Notes under the pieces: model-generated
The model's input: the letters and a program-made list of their open reading frames with translations, nothing else
What the model was told of the DNA's origin: nothing
The model's database searches: none
Shown here: in pieces, positions 1 through 9,310 of the stretch
Position numbering within the stretch: position 1 is the stretch's first letter
Layout: each line of letters starts with the position of its first letter
Translations under genes and position numbers: made by a program
Assembly: GCF_000255705.1 (NCBI RefSeq)
Contig: NZ_JH636439.1
Span: 637,670-701,669 of the forward strand
DNA length: 64,000 nt
Reading direction: 5' to 3'
Source: Zavarzinella formosa DSM 19928
GTDB lineage: Bacteria > Planctomycetota > Planctomycetia > Gemmatales > Gemmataceae

Positions 1-147
1 ACCCCCCGTTGCACGCTTGGTGATAAAATGCAATCGTCATGGGGCAGGGGGGTGGCGTCGGCCGCCTCGGGTGGGCCGATCAGAACCAGACGCAAGGGTC
101 TTCTGCCGTCAACCACGCAAGTCTTGGAGGATTTTCTCCCCGGCGAG

Positions 148-176
148 TTGACGCTTTCCGTTCCGACGTTTAGTAT
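148..176 (+). promoter_or_regulatory. Sigma-70-type promoter for the cimA leader
   Basis: A TTGACG -35 box (148-153, five of six consensus bases) is separated by exactly 17 bp from a TAGTAT -10 box (171-176, four of six). The predicted transcription start is about 183-184, at the ATG of the leader peptide. The placement ahead of the leader peptide, terminator and cimA fits one regulated transcription unit. This is a pattern match and was not scored statistically. Confidence 0.5.
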
Positions 177-183
177 TGTTCAA

Positions 184-258
184 ATGACATCCGTGCGAGC
201 AATTTCCGTTGTGATTCCAACCACGATTGTGGTTCGGGTCATTATTTCGGAAATCTAA
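184..258 (+). CDS. Ile/Val-rich leader peptide of the cimA attenuator
   Basis: A 24-residue ORF (ATG 184, TAA 256-258) in which 12 codons are Ile or Val. Ile codons lie at 202, 214, 226, 241, 244 and 253; Val codons at 193, 208, 211, 229, 232 and 238. The second half resembles the ilv leader peptides of enterobacteria. It sits between a promoter and a Rho-independent terminator, 103 bp ahead of citramalate synthase, the entry enzyme of a route to isoleucine. The inferred role is regulatory: ribosome speed through the Ile/Val codons senses charged tRNA. No Shine-Dalgarno sequence is visible and the predicted transcription start almost coincides with the ATG, so translation may be leaderless. 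The same frame is open back to an ATG at 28, but the upstream part has ordinary composition and no ribosome site. Confidence 0.72.
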   Translation: MTSVRAISVVIPTTIVVRVIISEI

Positions 259-259
259 A

Positions 260-300
260 GCTCCGGGTGGATCAAGCAAGATCAATCGTCACCCCGGAGC
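260..300 (+). promoter_or_regulatory. Antiterminator hairpin of the cimA attenuator
   Basis: Segment 260-269 (GCTCCGGGTG) pairs with 290-300 (CACCCCGGAGC) through ten base pairs with one bulged C at 292. The right arm is also the left arm of the terminator at 292-313, so the two hairpins exclude each other. The left arm begins right after the leader stop codon. A ribosome that finishes the peptide would cover it, and a ribosome stalled at the Ile codons 241-246 would leave it free. This is the geometry of classical leader-peptide attenuation. Confidence 0.7.
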
Positions 301-319
301 AACCGCTTCGGGGTTTTTT
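292..319 (+). terminator. Rho-independent terminator (attenuator) upstream of cimA
   Basis: CCCCGGAG (292-299) pairs with CTTCGGGG (306-313) in an eight-pair stem with one G-T pair and the six-base loop 300-305. Six T residues follow at 314-319. The cimA start codon is 43 bp after the T-tract, so the terminator controls read-through into cimA. Confidence 0.82.
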
Positions 320-361
320 CGTTTGCCGGCTTCTCCCGCCGGCGAGAAAGGTTGGGGCGTC

Positions 362-1930
<1,569 letters not shown>

Positions 1931-1970
1931 ACATCATTCTTCCGGTTTGAACTGAGCCTGACCACGAAAG

Positions 1971-2083
1971 CAACCTCACCCCCCGCCTCCCCTCTCCGAA
2001 GCGGAGAAGGGAGCAAGTTTACGGGAAGTCTTCAGTCGGGTTCACCCTCTCCGTTTCGGAGAGGGTGCTAGGGGGTGAGGTTG
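1971..2083. repeat. Intergenic palindromic element with two inner hairpins
   Basis: A perfect 13-bp inverted repeat (1971-1983 and 2071-2083) encloses two hairpins. The first is 1987-1998 with 2002-2013 (12 pairs, one mismatch, loop AAG). The second is 2043-2053 with 2057-2067 (11 perfect pairs, loop TTT). The cloverleaf-like layout and C/G-rich composition resemble dispersed REP-like elements. It lies in the 230-bp gap between cimA and valS, and neither hairpin is followed by a T-tract. Confidence 0.7.
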
Positions 2084-2160
2084 TCTTTGCGGCTAGCCCG
2101 CCCCTTGCTTTGCGATCTTTGCGTGAAACTCTTTTTTCTTCTTTGAACGAGTCAGTATCC

Positions 2161-5100
2161 ATGCCGACAGAAATGGCGAAAGCCTACGACCCCAAGGAAG
2201 CCCAGACCAAGTGGCTCGCGTATTGGGATGAACTGGCCGTCGGCCATGCGGAGGCCGATCCGTCGAAGAAGCCGTTCTCGATTGTCATCCCGCCGCCAAA
2301 CGTGACGGGGGCGTTGCACCTTGGTCATGCGCTCAACAACACGCTTCAAGATGTCCTGATTCGCTGGCGACGGATGCAGGGTTACAACGCCGAGTGGATT
2401 CCGGGGACGGACCATGCTGGCATTGCCACGCAATCCGTGGTGGAAAAACGCATTTTTCAGGAAGAGAAGAAAACCCGGCACGACCTTGGCCGAGAAGAAT
2501 TGGTTGGCAGGATTTGGAAGTGGAAGGAACAGTACGAGAAACGAATCCTCGGGCAGCTTCGTGAACTTGGAGCCTCGGCCGACTGGCAGCGGACCCGCTT
2601 CACGCTCGACCCGATGTGCGCCAAGGCGGTGCGGGAAACCTTCTTCCGCATGTTCCGCGATGGCTACATCTATCGCGGCAAACGACTGGTGAATTGGGAT
2701 ACACAACTTCAAACTTCCGTATCCGATGACGAGACCACAACTGAGGACACCAACGGAGGATTCTGGACTTTTAAGTATCCGGTGAAGGGAATGCCGGACA
2801 CATTCATCCGGTTCTCGACCACCCGCCCGGAAACCATGCTCGGCGACACGGCCGTGTGTGTGCATCCCTCCGATGAGCGGTACAAGGCTCTTGTCGGCAA
2901 GATGGTGACCATTCCGCTCGTGGGCCGTGAAATTCCCATCATCGCCGATGCGTTGCTGGCTGATCCGACGCTCGGAACCGGTTGTGTGAAGGTGACTCCG
3001 GCCCATGATCCAAATGACTACGCCTGTTGGACACGAAATCCGCAGATCGGGATGATTAACATCTTGAACCCGGATGGCACGATCAACAGCGAAGGGGGCA
3101 AATACGCCGGGCTGGATCGGTTCAAGGCCCGCGAAGCCGTAGTGGCCGCGATGGAGGAACTCGGCTTCTTCGAGGGCAAGGAAGATCGCAAAATCCCGCT
3201 GAAGTATAGTGATCGCAGCAAGACCATCATCGAGCCGTTGCTCTCCGATCAGTGGTTCGTGAAGATGACTGATCGCGACGACGGCAAACCCGGCCTCGCT
3301 CAAATGGCGATGGATGCCGTGACCGATGGCCGTGTGAAATTCTTCCCCGAACGATATGCGAGTAGTTATCTCGACTGGCTCGGCGAAAAGCGTGACTGGT
3401 GTGTGAGCCGTCAGTTGTGGTGGGGCCACCGGATTCCGGTGTGGACTGCAATGATTCAGGTCGGAGGGATCGTAGATGACGACTATGAAGCAAAGCTCAA
3501 AAAAATTCAACAGTCAGCGATTGCTGAACTGAGCGATTTCCTCACGGCCACCGGGATTTCCAGTTCAGATTATGTGATTGAATTGGATGGAGAAGCGACA
3601 CTCCGATGCTGCACTGCAACGGAGAAAGCCGAAAAGGCTTTGCAAGCTCTCCAGAGCTATAAGGAAAGTTGTCTTTTTGAAAAGGTAGTCCCGGGCAAAC
3701 CAATCGGACAAGCTTTGCGCGAAGTGCCTGGCTTTGAGATGGCAACGTCTGCAGCTGCCAAAATATGGTCGTTTAGCGATTTGAAGCAAGACTCCGACGT
3801 ACTTGATACTTGGTTCTCCTCGGCTCTCTGGCCGCACTCAACGTTCGGCTGGCCGGAACCCACGCCGGAACTGAAACACTTCTACCCGACGAGCGTGCTG
3901 GTGACGAGCCGGGACATCATCACGTTGTGGGTGGCCCGGATGGTGATGACGGGTCTTTACAACATGGGCGACGTTCCCTTCCGGAATGTGTACGTCCACA
4001 CAAAAATTCTGGACGGGTTCGGCGAAGGGATGAGCAAGTCCAAGGGCAACGGGGTGGACCCGTTGGACATCATTGAACTTTATGGGACTGATGCACTGCG
4101 GTTTGGCATGGTGGCCTTGGCGACCGAAACCCAAGACAGTCGGATGCCGGTGGTGAACATTTGCCCGCATTGCTCGGCAGGGGTGCCGGTGAAGCAAGAG
4201 CATATGTACATGCGGACCAAGAAACTCACTTGCCCGAGTTGCAAAAAGCCATTCCGGCCCGGCGGACCGTGGCTGGCCGAAGATCCCGAGTTGCCGACGG
4301 CCAAGCAAGGGTCTGATCGCTTCGAGATGGGCCGGAATTTTGCCAACAAACTCTGGAACGCCACCCGGTTCATCCTGATGAATCTTGAAGGCTACACCCC
4401 GGCGGCGATCTCGCCGGAATCGTTGCCGATCGAAGATCGCTGGATTCTTTCGCGGTTGGTGACGACGGCGAATGCCATCACGGAAAGCTTGGACGGTTTC
4501 CGCTTCAGCGAAGTGACAAAGCATCTCTATGACTTCTCGTGGTCCGAGTTTTGCGATTGGTACATCGAGATGGCGAAGGGCCGCATGAAAGATCCGGCCG
4601 GGCGGGCCGGGGTGCAGCAAGTGCTGGCCGGGGTGCTTGATGCCATTGTGCGGCTGGCCCAACCGGTGATGCCCTTCCTCGCGGAATCACTCTGGCAATC
4701 GCTCAACGAAGCGGCCCCCGTGCGAGGATTTCCGGAACCAACCAAGGCCGGAAACACCGTCACGCAAACGGCGTGGCCGACATTCCCGGCGATGTGGCAG
4801 GACACGGGAATGGAAACCCGCATCGCCCGGATGCAGGAACTCGTGCGAATCGTTCGGGATGTGCGAAACCGTTACATGGTGGACGGCAAAACCGCCCTGA
4901 ACGTGTCTGTGAAGTGCGGCGCCGAGGTGGCCAAAGATTTCGAGGCGCTGAAGCCATTCATCACGCTCCTCGCCGGGGTGGGTGAATTCAAAACCAGCCC
5001 GGATCAGGTGAAGCCGAAACAAGCTGCTTCGCAGGTGACGGCCGATTTTGAATGTTACGTGTCGCTGGAGGGGCTGATCGATCCCGCCGCCGAAGTGAAG

Positions 5101-5283
5101 CGTCTCGAAAAGCAATTGGCCGACAAGGTGAAGTCGCTGGAAGGGACAGAAAAGAAACTCAACAACGCCGATTTCGTCAAACGCGCCCCGGAAAGCGTGA
5201 TTACGGAACAACGCGAGTTACTGGCCGACCTGACAAAACAAATCGCGTCATTGAAGGAGACGATTGCCGAGTTGAAGAGTTAA
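2161..5283 (+). CDS. valS: Valyl-tRNA synthetase
   Basis: A 1040-residue class I aminoacyl-tRNA synthetase that charges tRNA-Val. It has the HIGH-type motif HLGH (53-56), the editing domain, the KMSKS-type motif GMSKS (623-627), the DTWFSSALWP block and a C-terminal coiled-coil tRNA-binding arm after about residue 970. It is longer than the usual 870-950 residues because of two inserts. Residues about 425-545 add roughly 85 residues between the RIPVW and DVLDTWF blocks. Residues about 661-718 carry two CxxC pairs (C668/C671 and C691/C694) that look like a zinc ribbon. The start at 2161 is chosen because the first family-like residues follow directly; 32 in-frame upstream codons overlap the palindromic element. 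It converges with the next gene, with an 11-bp gap. Confidence 0.95.
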   Translation: MPTEMAKAYDPKEAQTKWLAYWDELAVGHAEADPSKKPFSIVIPPPNVTGALHLGHALNNTLQDVLIRWRRMQGYNAEWIPGTDHAGIATQSVVEKRIFQEEKKTRHDLGREELVGRIWKWKEQYEKRILGQLRELGASADWQRTRFTLDPMCAKAVRETFFRMFRDGYIYRGKRLVNWDTQLQTSVSDDETTTEDTNGGFWTFKYPVKGMPDTFIRFSTTRPETMLGDTAVCVHPSDERYKALVGKMVTIPLVGREIPIIADALLADPTLGTGCVKVTPAHDPNDYACWTRNPQIGMINILNPDGTINSEGGKYAGLDRFKAREAVVAAMEELGFFEGKEDRKIPLKYSDRSKTIIEPLLSDQWFVKMTDRDDGKPGLAQMAMDAVTDGRVKFFPERYASSYLDWLGEKRDWCVSRQLWWGHRIPVWTAMIQVGGIVDDDYEAKLKKIQQSAIAELSDFLTATGISSSDYVIELDGEATLRCCTATEKAEKALQALQSYKESCLFEKVVPGKPIGQALREVPGFEMATSAAAKIWSFSDLKQDSDVLDTWFSSALWPHSTFGWPEPTPELKHFYPTSVLVTSRDIITLWVARMVMTGLYNMGDVPFRNVYVHTKILDGFGEGMSKSKGNGVDPLDIIELYGTDALRFGMVALATETQDSRMPVVNICPHCSAGVPVKQEHMYMRTKKLTCPSCKKPFRPGGPWLAEDPELPTAKQGSDRFEMGRNFANKLWNATRFILMNLEGYTPAAISPESLPIEDRWILSRLVTTANAITESLDGFRFSEVTKHLYDFSWSEFCDWYIEMAKGRMKDPAGRAGVQQVLAGVLDAIVRLAQPVMPFLAESLWQSLNEAAPVRGFPEPTKAGNTVTQTAWPTFPAMWQDTGMETRIARMQELVRIVRDVRNRYMVDGKTALNVSVKCGAEVAKDFEALKPFITLLAGVGEFKTSPDQVKPKQAASQVTADFECYVSLEGLIDPAAEVKRLEKQLADKVKSLEGTEKKLNNADFVKRAPESVITEQRELLADLTKQIASLKETIAELKS

Positions 5284-5294
5284 TTGTGCGGGCT

Positions 5295-7064
5295 TTATTT
5301 TGCCTTGCACAAGATGATCGAATTCTGATTCTTCAGCGGATGGACAGCCAGCGTCTTCGCTGAAGGAATCAGGAAGAAGTGTTGTTCCATCGGAAACCCC
5401 ATCCGTTGCGATGATTCAGCCAAGTCCTCAATACCATCCACTTGTGGGATTGAGGAAGTGTTTTTGTCGGCGGTCGAGCGAATCTCGAATTCCAGAGTTC
5501 TTTTGTCGAAGCCCTGACGCTTTTCTTCGATCATCAGATATTCCGGCCCGGTGACTGCCGGGAGATACCAAATTTTGTGATTGAAGCCGCCGACTTGTTC
5601 CGTGACCGGCTTGACGTCCGGTCCGTAAATTCTTCCTTCGGAAAACAAAAATTTGCCATTGCCGGAAGGGAACACGGTTCGGGGGCCAATGTGCTCGAAG
5701 TAGCGGTTCGCTTGGCCGTTTTCGCCGAACACATAGCTATAGACACCGGCCGGGAATTCTTTCGTCCATGCGGTGAACACGCCGCCGTTTCCGCTGACAT
5801 TCAAGGCGATGGGTTTTTCAGCCAACCCGAGCGGAAAGGTGATTCGCTGGCCTCCGATGCCATAGTTCCCCGGTTGCATCGTGTTCGGGTCAAGGAATTG
5901 GATCGCTCTTTTTTCATCACGCCCGGCTGATTTTTCCTTCAGGCAAATCACCACGGGGCCGTTTGATGCGGCTCCCATTCCGATGGCCCCGATCTCGCCG
6001 CCGACCCGGTTTGCCATCTTTTGGTTCGGTTCCATTGTCTGGAGGCTGAACCGTTGAAACTCCTTTGTGTCCGGCAGGTAGGCCACGAAGAAATCATGCC
6101 CTCCGGCGATTATTGTTTTCGGTTGCCCAAGAGGGATCGTTTTGGCGATCTTGGCGGCGGGGACATCCAGCACGGAAACCTTTTGATGCAATTCGTGATG
6201 CAGGAGCAAATATCGGCCGCTTCCGGCGGGGATCACCTTGGTGATCGGGTGCGGCGAGGGAATCTCCGTGGTGTTCCCCAAGAAGTCTGCGGGGGTGAGT
6301 TTTGCATCAACCGGGGCGGGAAACAGCGGCTTGATGACGAGGTTTTCTCCTTTGGGCAGCGCCACTGGCGGCTTGACGGTCTTCGGAAGACCGAACGGAT
6401 CTCGCGGGAATGGTTGGTTCGGAGGCAGTTGAATATTTGGAGGTTGAAACGGATCGGCCGGGAAGTTCTGTTTGCCTTGATTAAGAATGTCATCAAGGTT
6501 CCGGGGTTCGTCATTTCGAGGCGGCCTCACCGGCGTGAAGGCTTCGTTCTTCCCGGTGTTGGACGCCATCTGAGATGAGGTGGAACTCATCTTGGTTTTG
6601 TCCGGCCAGGCCAGCCAGGCGACTCCCCCCGCGAGAACAGCCACGAACAACACGCCCACACAAGCGATCACTCCGATCATCAAGCCGCCAGATTTTCGCT
6701 TTGGGCTACTCCCACCCCGGCCGCCGCCGGCCAAGTCATCCTGTTCCCGATATTGGGCGGCCTTGTTGCGAGGTTCGTCCTCGTCGTCATTGCGGTCTCG
6801 TCGGTTTCCCGTGCGGTCATAGGAGTTCCTTTTGGCGCGGGGGCGGTCGTCGTCTTCGGCGTCCCGTCGGGATTTCTTGGGTGGCAACGGCGGCGGGGCG
6901 GTGGCGGCCGATTTGGGTTTGTTTGATTGAGAAGATGCGTCCTCGTCCGGTCCCTTCACCATGAACACATGCGAACACGTTTGGCAACGAATCGTCTGGC
7001 CGACCAAACCGGGCCGAAAATCGAATGCCGCCTCGCACTCGGGACAGGTGTTGTGTCTCTTCAT
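5295..7064 (-). CDS. Zinc-ribbon membrane protein with propeller-like C-terminal region
   Basis: A 589-residue protein of a planctomycete-type architecture. The N-terminus is a small zinc ribbon with C7/C10 and C27/C30, as in MJ0042-type zinc fingers. A low-complexity, charged, proline-rich linker follows (about 40-125), then one transmembrane helix (about 127-153), another Pro/Asn-rich stretch, and a C-terminal half of beta-type repeats reminiscent of a WD40 or other beta-propeller (about 270-589). The zinc ribbon should face the cytoplasm and the propeller the periplasm or paryphoplasm. No enzymatic motif is visible and the function is unknown. The start is unambiguous, since the ribbon begins at residue 7. 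Confidence 0.8.
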   Translation of the reverse strand: MKRHNTCPECEAAFDFRPGLVGQTIRCQTCSHVFMVKGPDEDASSQSNKPKSAATAPPPLPPKKSRRDAEDDDRPRAKRNSYDRTGNRRDRNDDEDEPRNKAAQYREQDDLAGGGRGGSSPKRKSGGLMIGVIACVGVLFVAVLAGGVAWLAWPDKTKMSSTSSQMASNTGKNEAFTPVRPPRNDEPRNLDDILNQGKQNFPADPFQPPNIQLPPNQPFPRDPFGLPKTVKPPVALPKGENLVIKPLFPAPVDAKLTPADFLGNTTEIPSPHPITKVIPAGSGRYLLLHHELHQKVSVLDVPAAKIAKTIPLGQPKTIIAGGHDFFVAYLPDTKEFQRFSLQTMEPNQKMANRVGGEIGAIGMGAASNGPVVICLKEKSAGRDEKRAIQFLDPNTMQPGNYGIGGQRITFPLGLAEKPIALNVSGNGGVFTAWTKEFPAGVYSYVFGENGQANRYFEHIGPRTVFPSGNGKFLFSEGRIYGPDVKPVTEQVGGFNHKIWYLPAVTGPEYLMIEEKRQGFDKRTLEFEIRSTADKNTSSIPQVDGIEDLAESSQRMGFPMEQHFFLIPSAKTLAVHPLKNQNSIILCKAK

Positions 7065-7252
7065 GGAATTGCCGACGTTGGAGGGTTGTCAGGTATTTGC
7101 GGGGAGCCAAGGCGATTGTATCGCAAGAAGACCGACAAGGGTGAGGGGATTTTGGCCTTGTTGTCTGTGGAATAATCGCGTCAGTGATTGGCAGTTTGAG
7201 GAGAACAGATGACGGGAATCTTGGGCAATTCCCGGCGCATTGCAGTCACAAA

Positions 7253-7636
7253 TCATCCGACCTGTTTGCCCATGCACCATTCCAATTGTTCCATCACTTC
7301 TTGCGGATCGGCAGGTTTGGTGAAGTGCAGATCAAAGCCTGCTTCGACCGCTTGCCCGAGATGGCCATAGTCCCCTTTGGCGGTGACGGTGGCGAAGACG
7401 GGAGGATGATCGGGATTCTGGTCGCGCAACTGGCGAGCAAGCTGATACCCGTCCATTTCCGGCATGTTGATGTCCAGCACACAAGCTTCCGGCCGGAATG
7501 ACTCGGCAACCAACAAGGCTTCCCGCCCGTTGAACGCCGTTTTCACCTGATAGCCCGCCATGTTTAGTAGTTCGCCGAAGGAAGTGGCCGCGTCCTCATT
7601 GTCATCCACCACAAGCACACGAGTCAGTTTCATCAT
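7253..7636 (-). CDS. Single-domain response regulator (CheY-like receiver)
   Basis: A 127-residue receiver domain with no output domain. Visible key residues are the acidic pair D11-D12, the phosphoacceptor D55 in the LDINMPEMDG loop, T85 in FATVTAKG, and K107 in FTKP. Such proteins pass a phosphoryl signal from a histidine kinase to another partner; the kinase is not next to it, so the pathway is unknown. The start is uncertain: ATG codons at 7636 and 7633 are best placed for the fold, while 7648 and 7690 would only add tail residues. It stands alone on the minus strand between the zinc-ribbon protein and a 400-bp gap. Confidence 0.85.
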   Translation of the reverse strand: MMKLTRVLVVDDNEDAATSFGELLNMAGYQVKTAFNGREALLVAESFRPEACVLDINMPEMDGYQLARQLRDQNPDHPPVFATVTAKGDYGHLGQAVEAGFDLHFTKPADPQEVMEQLEWCMGKQVG

Positions 7637-7824
7637 TTCACCAGTCATTGGGAACTTCGAAGAGAGCTTGAGGATTTTCATGCAAGTCATGTGCCGTCAG
7701 CAAAAGCGCCGCCCCGATTGCTTTCCGCTGGCATTGTCCGGCAAAATCTCCGAAAATTGGCATCAGATTCCGATTCTCACCTCGTTCTGCCCTTCAAGCA
7801 TCGAAGGAATCCTCGCGGTTTCAC

Positions 7825-8010
7825 ATGATTCGTCTATTGTTCGCTTTGATTGGAGTGGCGGTTTCTGGCTTGTTTGCCTGTGCCACGAGTATTCCCAATC
7901 TGCGGACGCCACAGACAAAGGCGCCAGGTGATTTCTCCATACGAGCAAGTGGAGCGCAAGATTGTTCTGTTATGAGCGACCGTGAGCGAGCGATACGGCA
8001 AGTGAAATGA
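7825..8010 (+). CDS. Possible small exported protein, doubtful
   Basis: A 61-codon ORF in the roughly 450-bp gap between the receiver gene and hemE. The first 19 residues are hydrophobic (MIRLLFALIGVAVSGLFAC) and could be a signal peptide or a poor lipobox with phenylalanine at -2. There is no convincing ribosome-binding site and the remainder is featureless. The gap is otherwise without a recognisable gene. Treat this as a candidate only. Confidence 0.2.
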   Translation: MIRLLFALIGVAVSGLFACATSIPNLRTPQTKAPGDFSIRASGAQDCSVMSDRERAIRQVK

Positions 8011-8030
8011 GAATAAAATGCGGTAAGCAT

Positions 8031-8073
8031 GAGAGAGGTTTCGATCTCCTCGGAAACATCGGGTGCCTCTCTC
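8031..8073 (-). terminator. Candidate hairpin downstream of hemE
   Basis: A perfect inverted repeat, GAGAGAGG at 8031-8038 with CCTCTCTC at 8066-8073, contains an inner GTTTC/GAAAC pair (8038-8042 and 8053-8057). It lies just after the hemE stop on the minus strand. No T-tract follows, so termination is an inference from position. Confidence 0.35.
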
Positions 8074-8089
8074 AAAACTTTGAAACCCC

Positions 8090-9118
8090 TCATTCCCCCT
8101 TTGCCGCCCGAATGTATGCTTCAAAATTGGCCACCGGCGTGGCCTTGTCCACCCCGTGGTTCAGATTGACGATGTGGCGTTGTCCGCCGCCTTGGGCAAG
8201 GCAACGTCGCACATCGGCCGCCACTTGTTCGGGGGTGCCGTCCCGCAAGATGTCGTGATCCACGTTTCCTTGAAACACCAGATGAGGATAATCCCGCCGA
8301 GCGGCGGCCAAGTCGTGTTGGATGCCTAGGCTAATCACTTCGGCCCCAGTCCGGCACATTCGCTCAAGGTAGGGGCCTTCTTTCACGAACAACACGCGAG
8401 GGACGCCGGCCGCTCCGGCTAAAATTTCCTGATGGTACGGCTGCGCCCATTCATCGTATTCGGTGGGCGTGAGGTCACCGGCCCATGAATCGAAGAGTTG
8501 GTAGACGGCCGCCCCTTCATCGATCAGCGTGTTGAGGAAGCCGATGGTGGCCGTCGAGATTCGCTGGAGGAGCAGTTTCCACGTCTCCGGTTGCTGGGCG
8601 GCAAACTTTCGCGTCTCGTTCATGTGTTTGCCGGTGCCGATGCAGTAGGCCGCCACAGTGAACGGGGCGCCGGCGAACGCCAAGACGGGAAGTTCCCCGT
8701 TCAATTCTTTCTTCACCGTGCGAAGCAGTTCGATGATGTGCGAATATGTCGAAGGGTCCGGCTTTTCGGTCAGTTTCAACACATCCGCACGGGAGCGGAT
8801 CGGATGGTCCGGCATCGGGCCGATGTTTGGCTTCAACTGGAACGGCAAACCCATCGAAAACGGCAGCGTGGTAATGTCGTAGAAGAGAATGATCCCGTCC
8901 ACGCCGAACCGCCGGGGACAGAGGGAGGCGAGAGCGGCTTTCTCCACGTTTTCTGAGAACTCGTAAAAGCCCAGCCCGGATCGAACTTTGTGAAACTCCG
9001 GGTCCCAGCGACCCGCCTGCCGCATGGCCCAAACGGGAGGCCGTTCGACTTGTTCGCCACGGGCCGCCCGGACAAGCAGGGGAACTTTGGGGCCGGAATG
9101 GTCGTCGTCACCGGTCAT
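8090..9118 (-). CDS. hemE: Uroporphyrinogen decarboxylase
   Basis: A 342-residue enzyme that removes four carboxyl groups from uroporphyrinogen III to give coproporphyrinogen III in cytoplasmic haem synthesis. It shows the family signature VWAMRQAGR (29-37), the RRFGVDGIILFYDI block and the FAGAPFTVA and DSWAGDLTP motifs of URO-D proteins. Length is normal for the family (340-360). A hairpin just downstream may terminate it. No other haem gene is adjacent. Haem demand fits the two cytochrome-type proteins encoded further along the window. Confidence 0.93.
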   Translation of the reverse strand: MTGDDDHSGPKVPLLVRAARGEQVERPPVWAMRQAGRWDPEFHKVRSGLGFYEFSENVEKAALASLCPRRFGVDGIILFYDITTLPFSMGLPFQLKPNIGPMPDHPIRSRADVLKLTEKPDPSTYSHIIELLRTVKKELNGELPVLAFAGAPFTVAAYCIGTGKHMNETRKFAAQQPETWKLLLQRISTATIGFLNTLIDEGAAVYQLFDSWAGDLTPTEYDEWAQPYHQEILAGAAGVPRVLFVKEGPYLERMCRTGAEVISLGIQHDLAAARRDYPHLVFQGNVDHDILRDGTPEQVAADVRRCLAQGGGQRHIVNLNHGVDKATPVANFEAYIRAAKGE

Positions 9119-9310
9119 GCCGAGATCCTGGGTGGGGTGAGTTCGTCGCTTGCATTCAGATTAGCAAGGGAGCCAAGAGTTTCACGTCAAGAACCCCGGA
9201 GAAAAGCGATTGTCCCCGTTTCGATGATCCGCGTTTTTTGCTGGATTTTTCCGCGCGAGACAGCCGATTGAGTTCTCCCTGACCGGGTTTCATTGCGGGA
9301 GGTTGAGGCC

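Noticed and set aside
28-183. N-terminal extension of the leader ORF
   Set aside because: The frame is open from 28, but this part has no Ile/Val enrichment or ribosome site, and the predicted promoter lies inside it.
2152-3510. 452-codon ORF antisense to valS
   Set aside because: A shadow of a clearly recognised synthetase; no domain is recognisable and the composition mirrors the sense codons.
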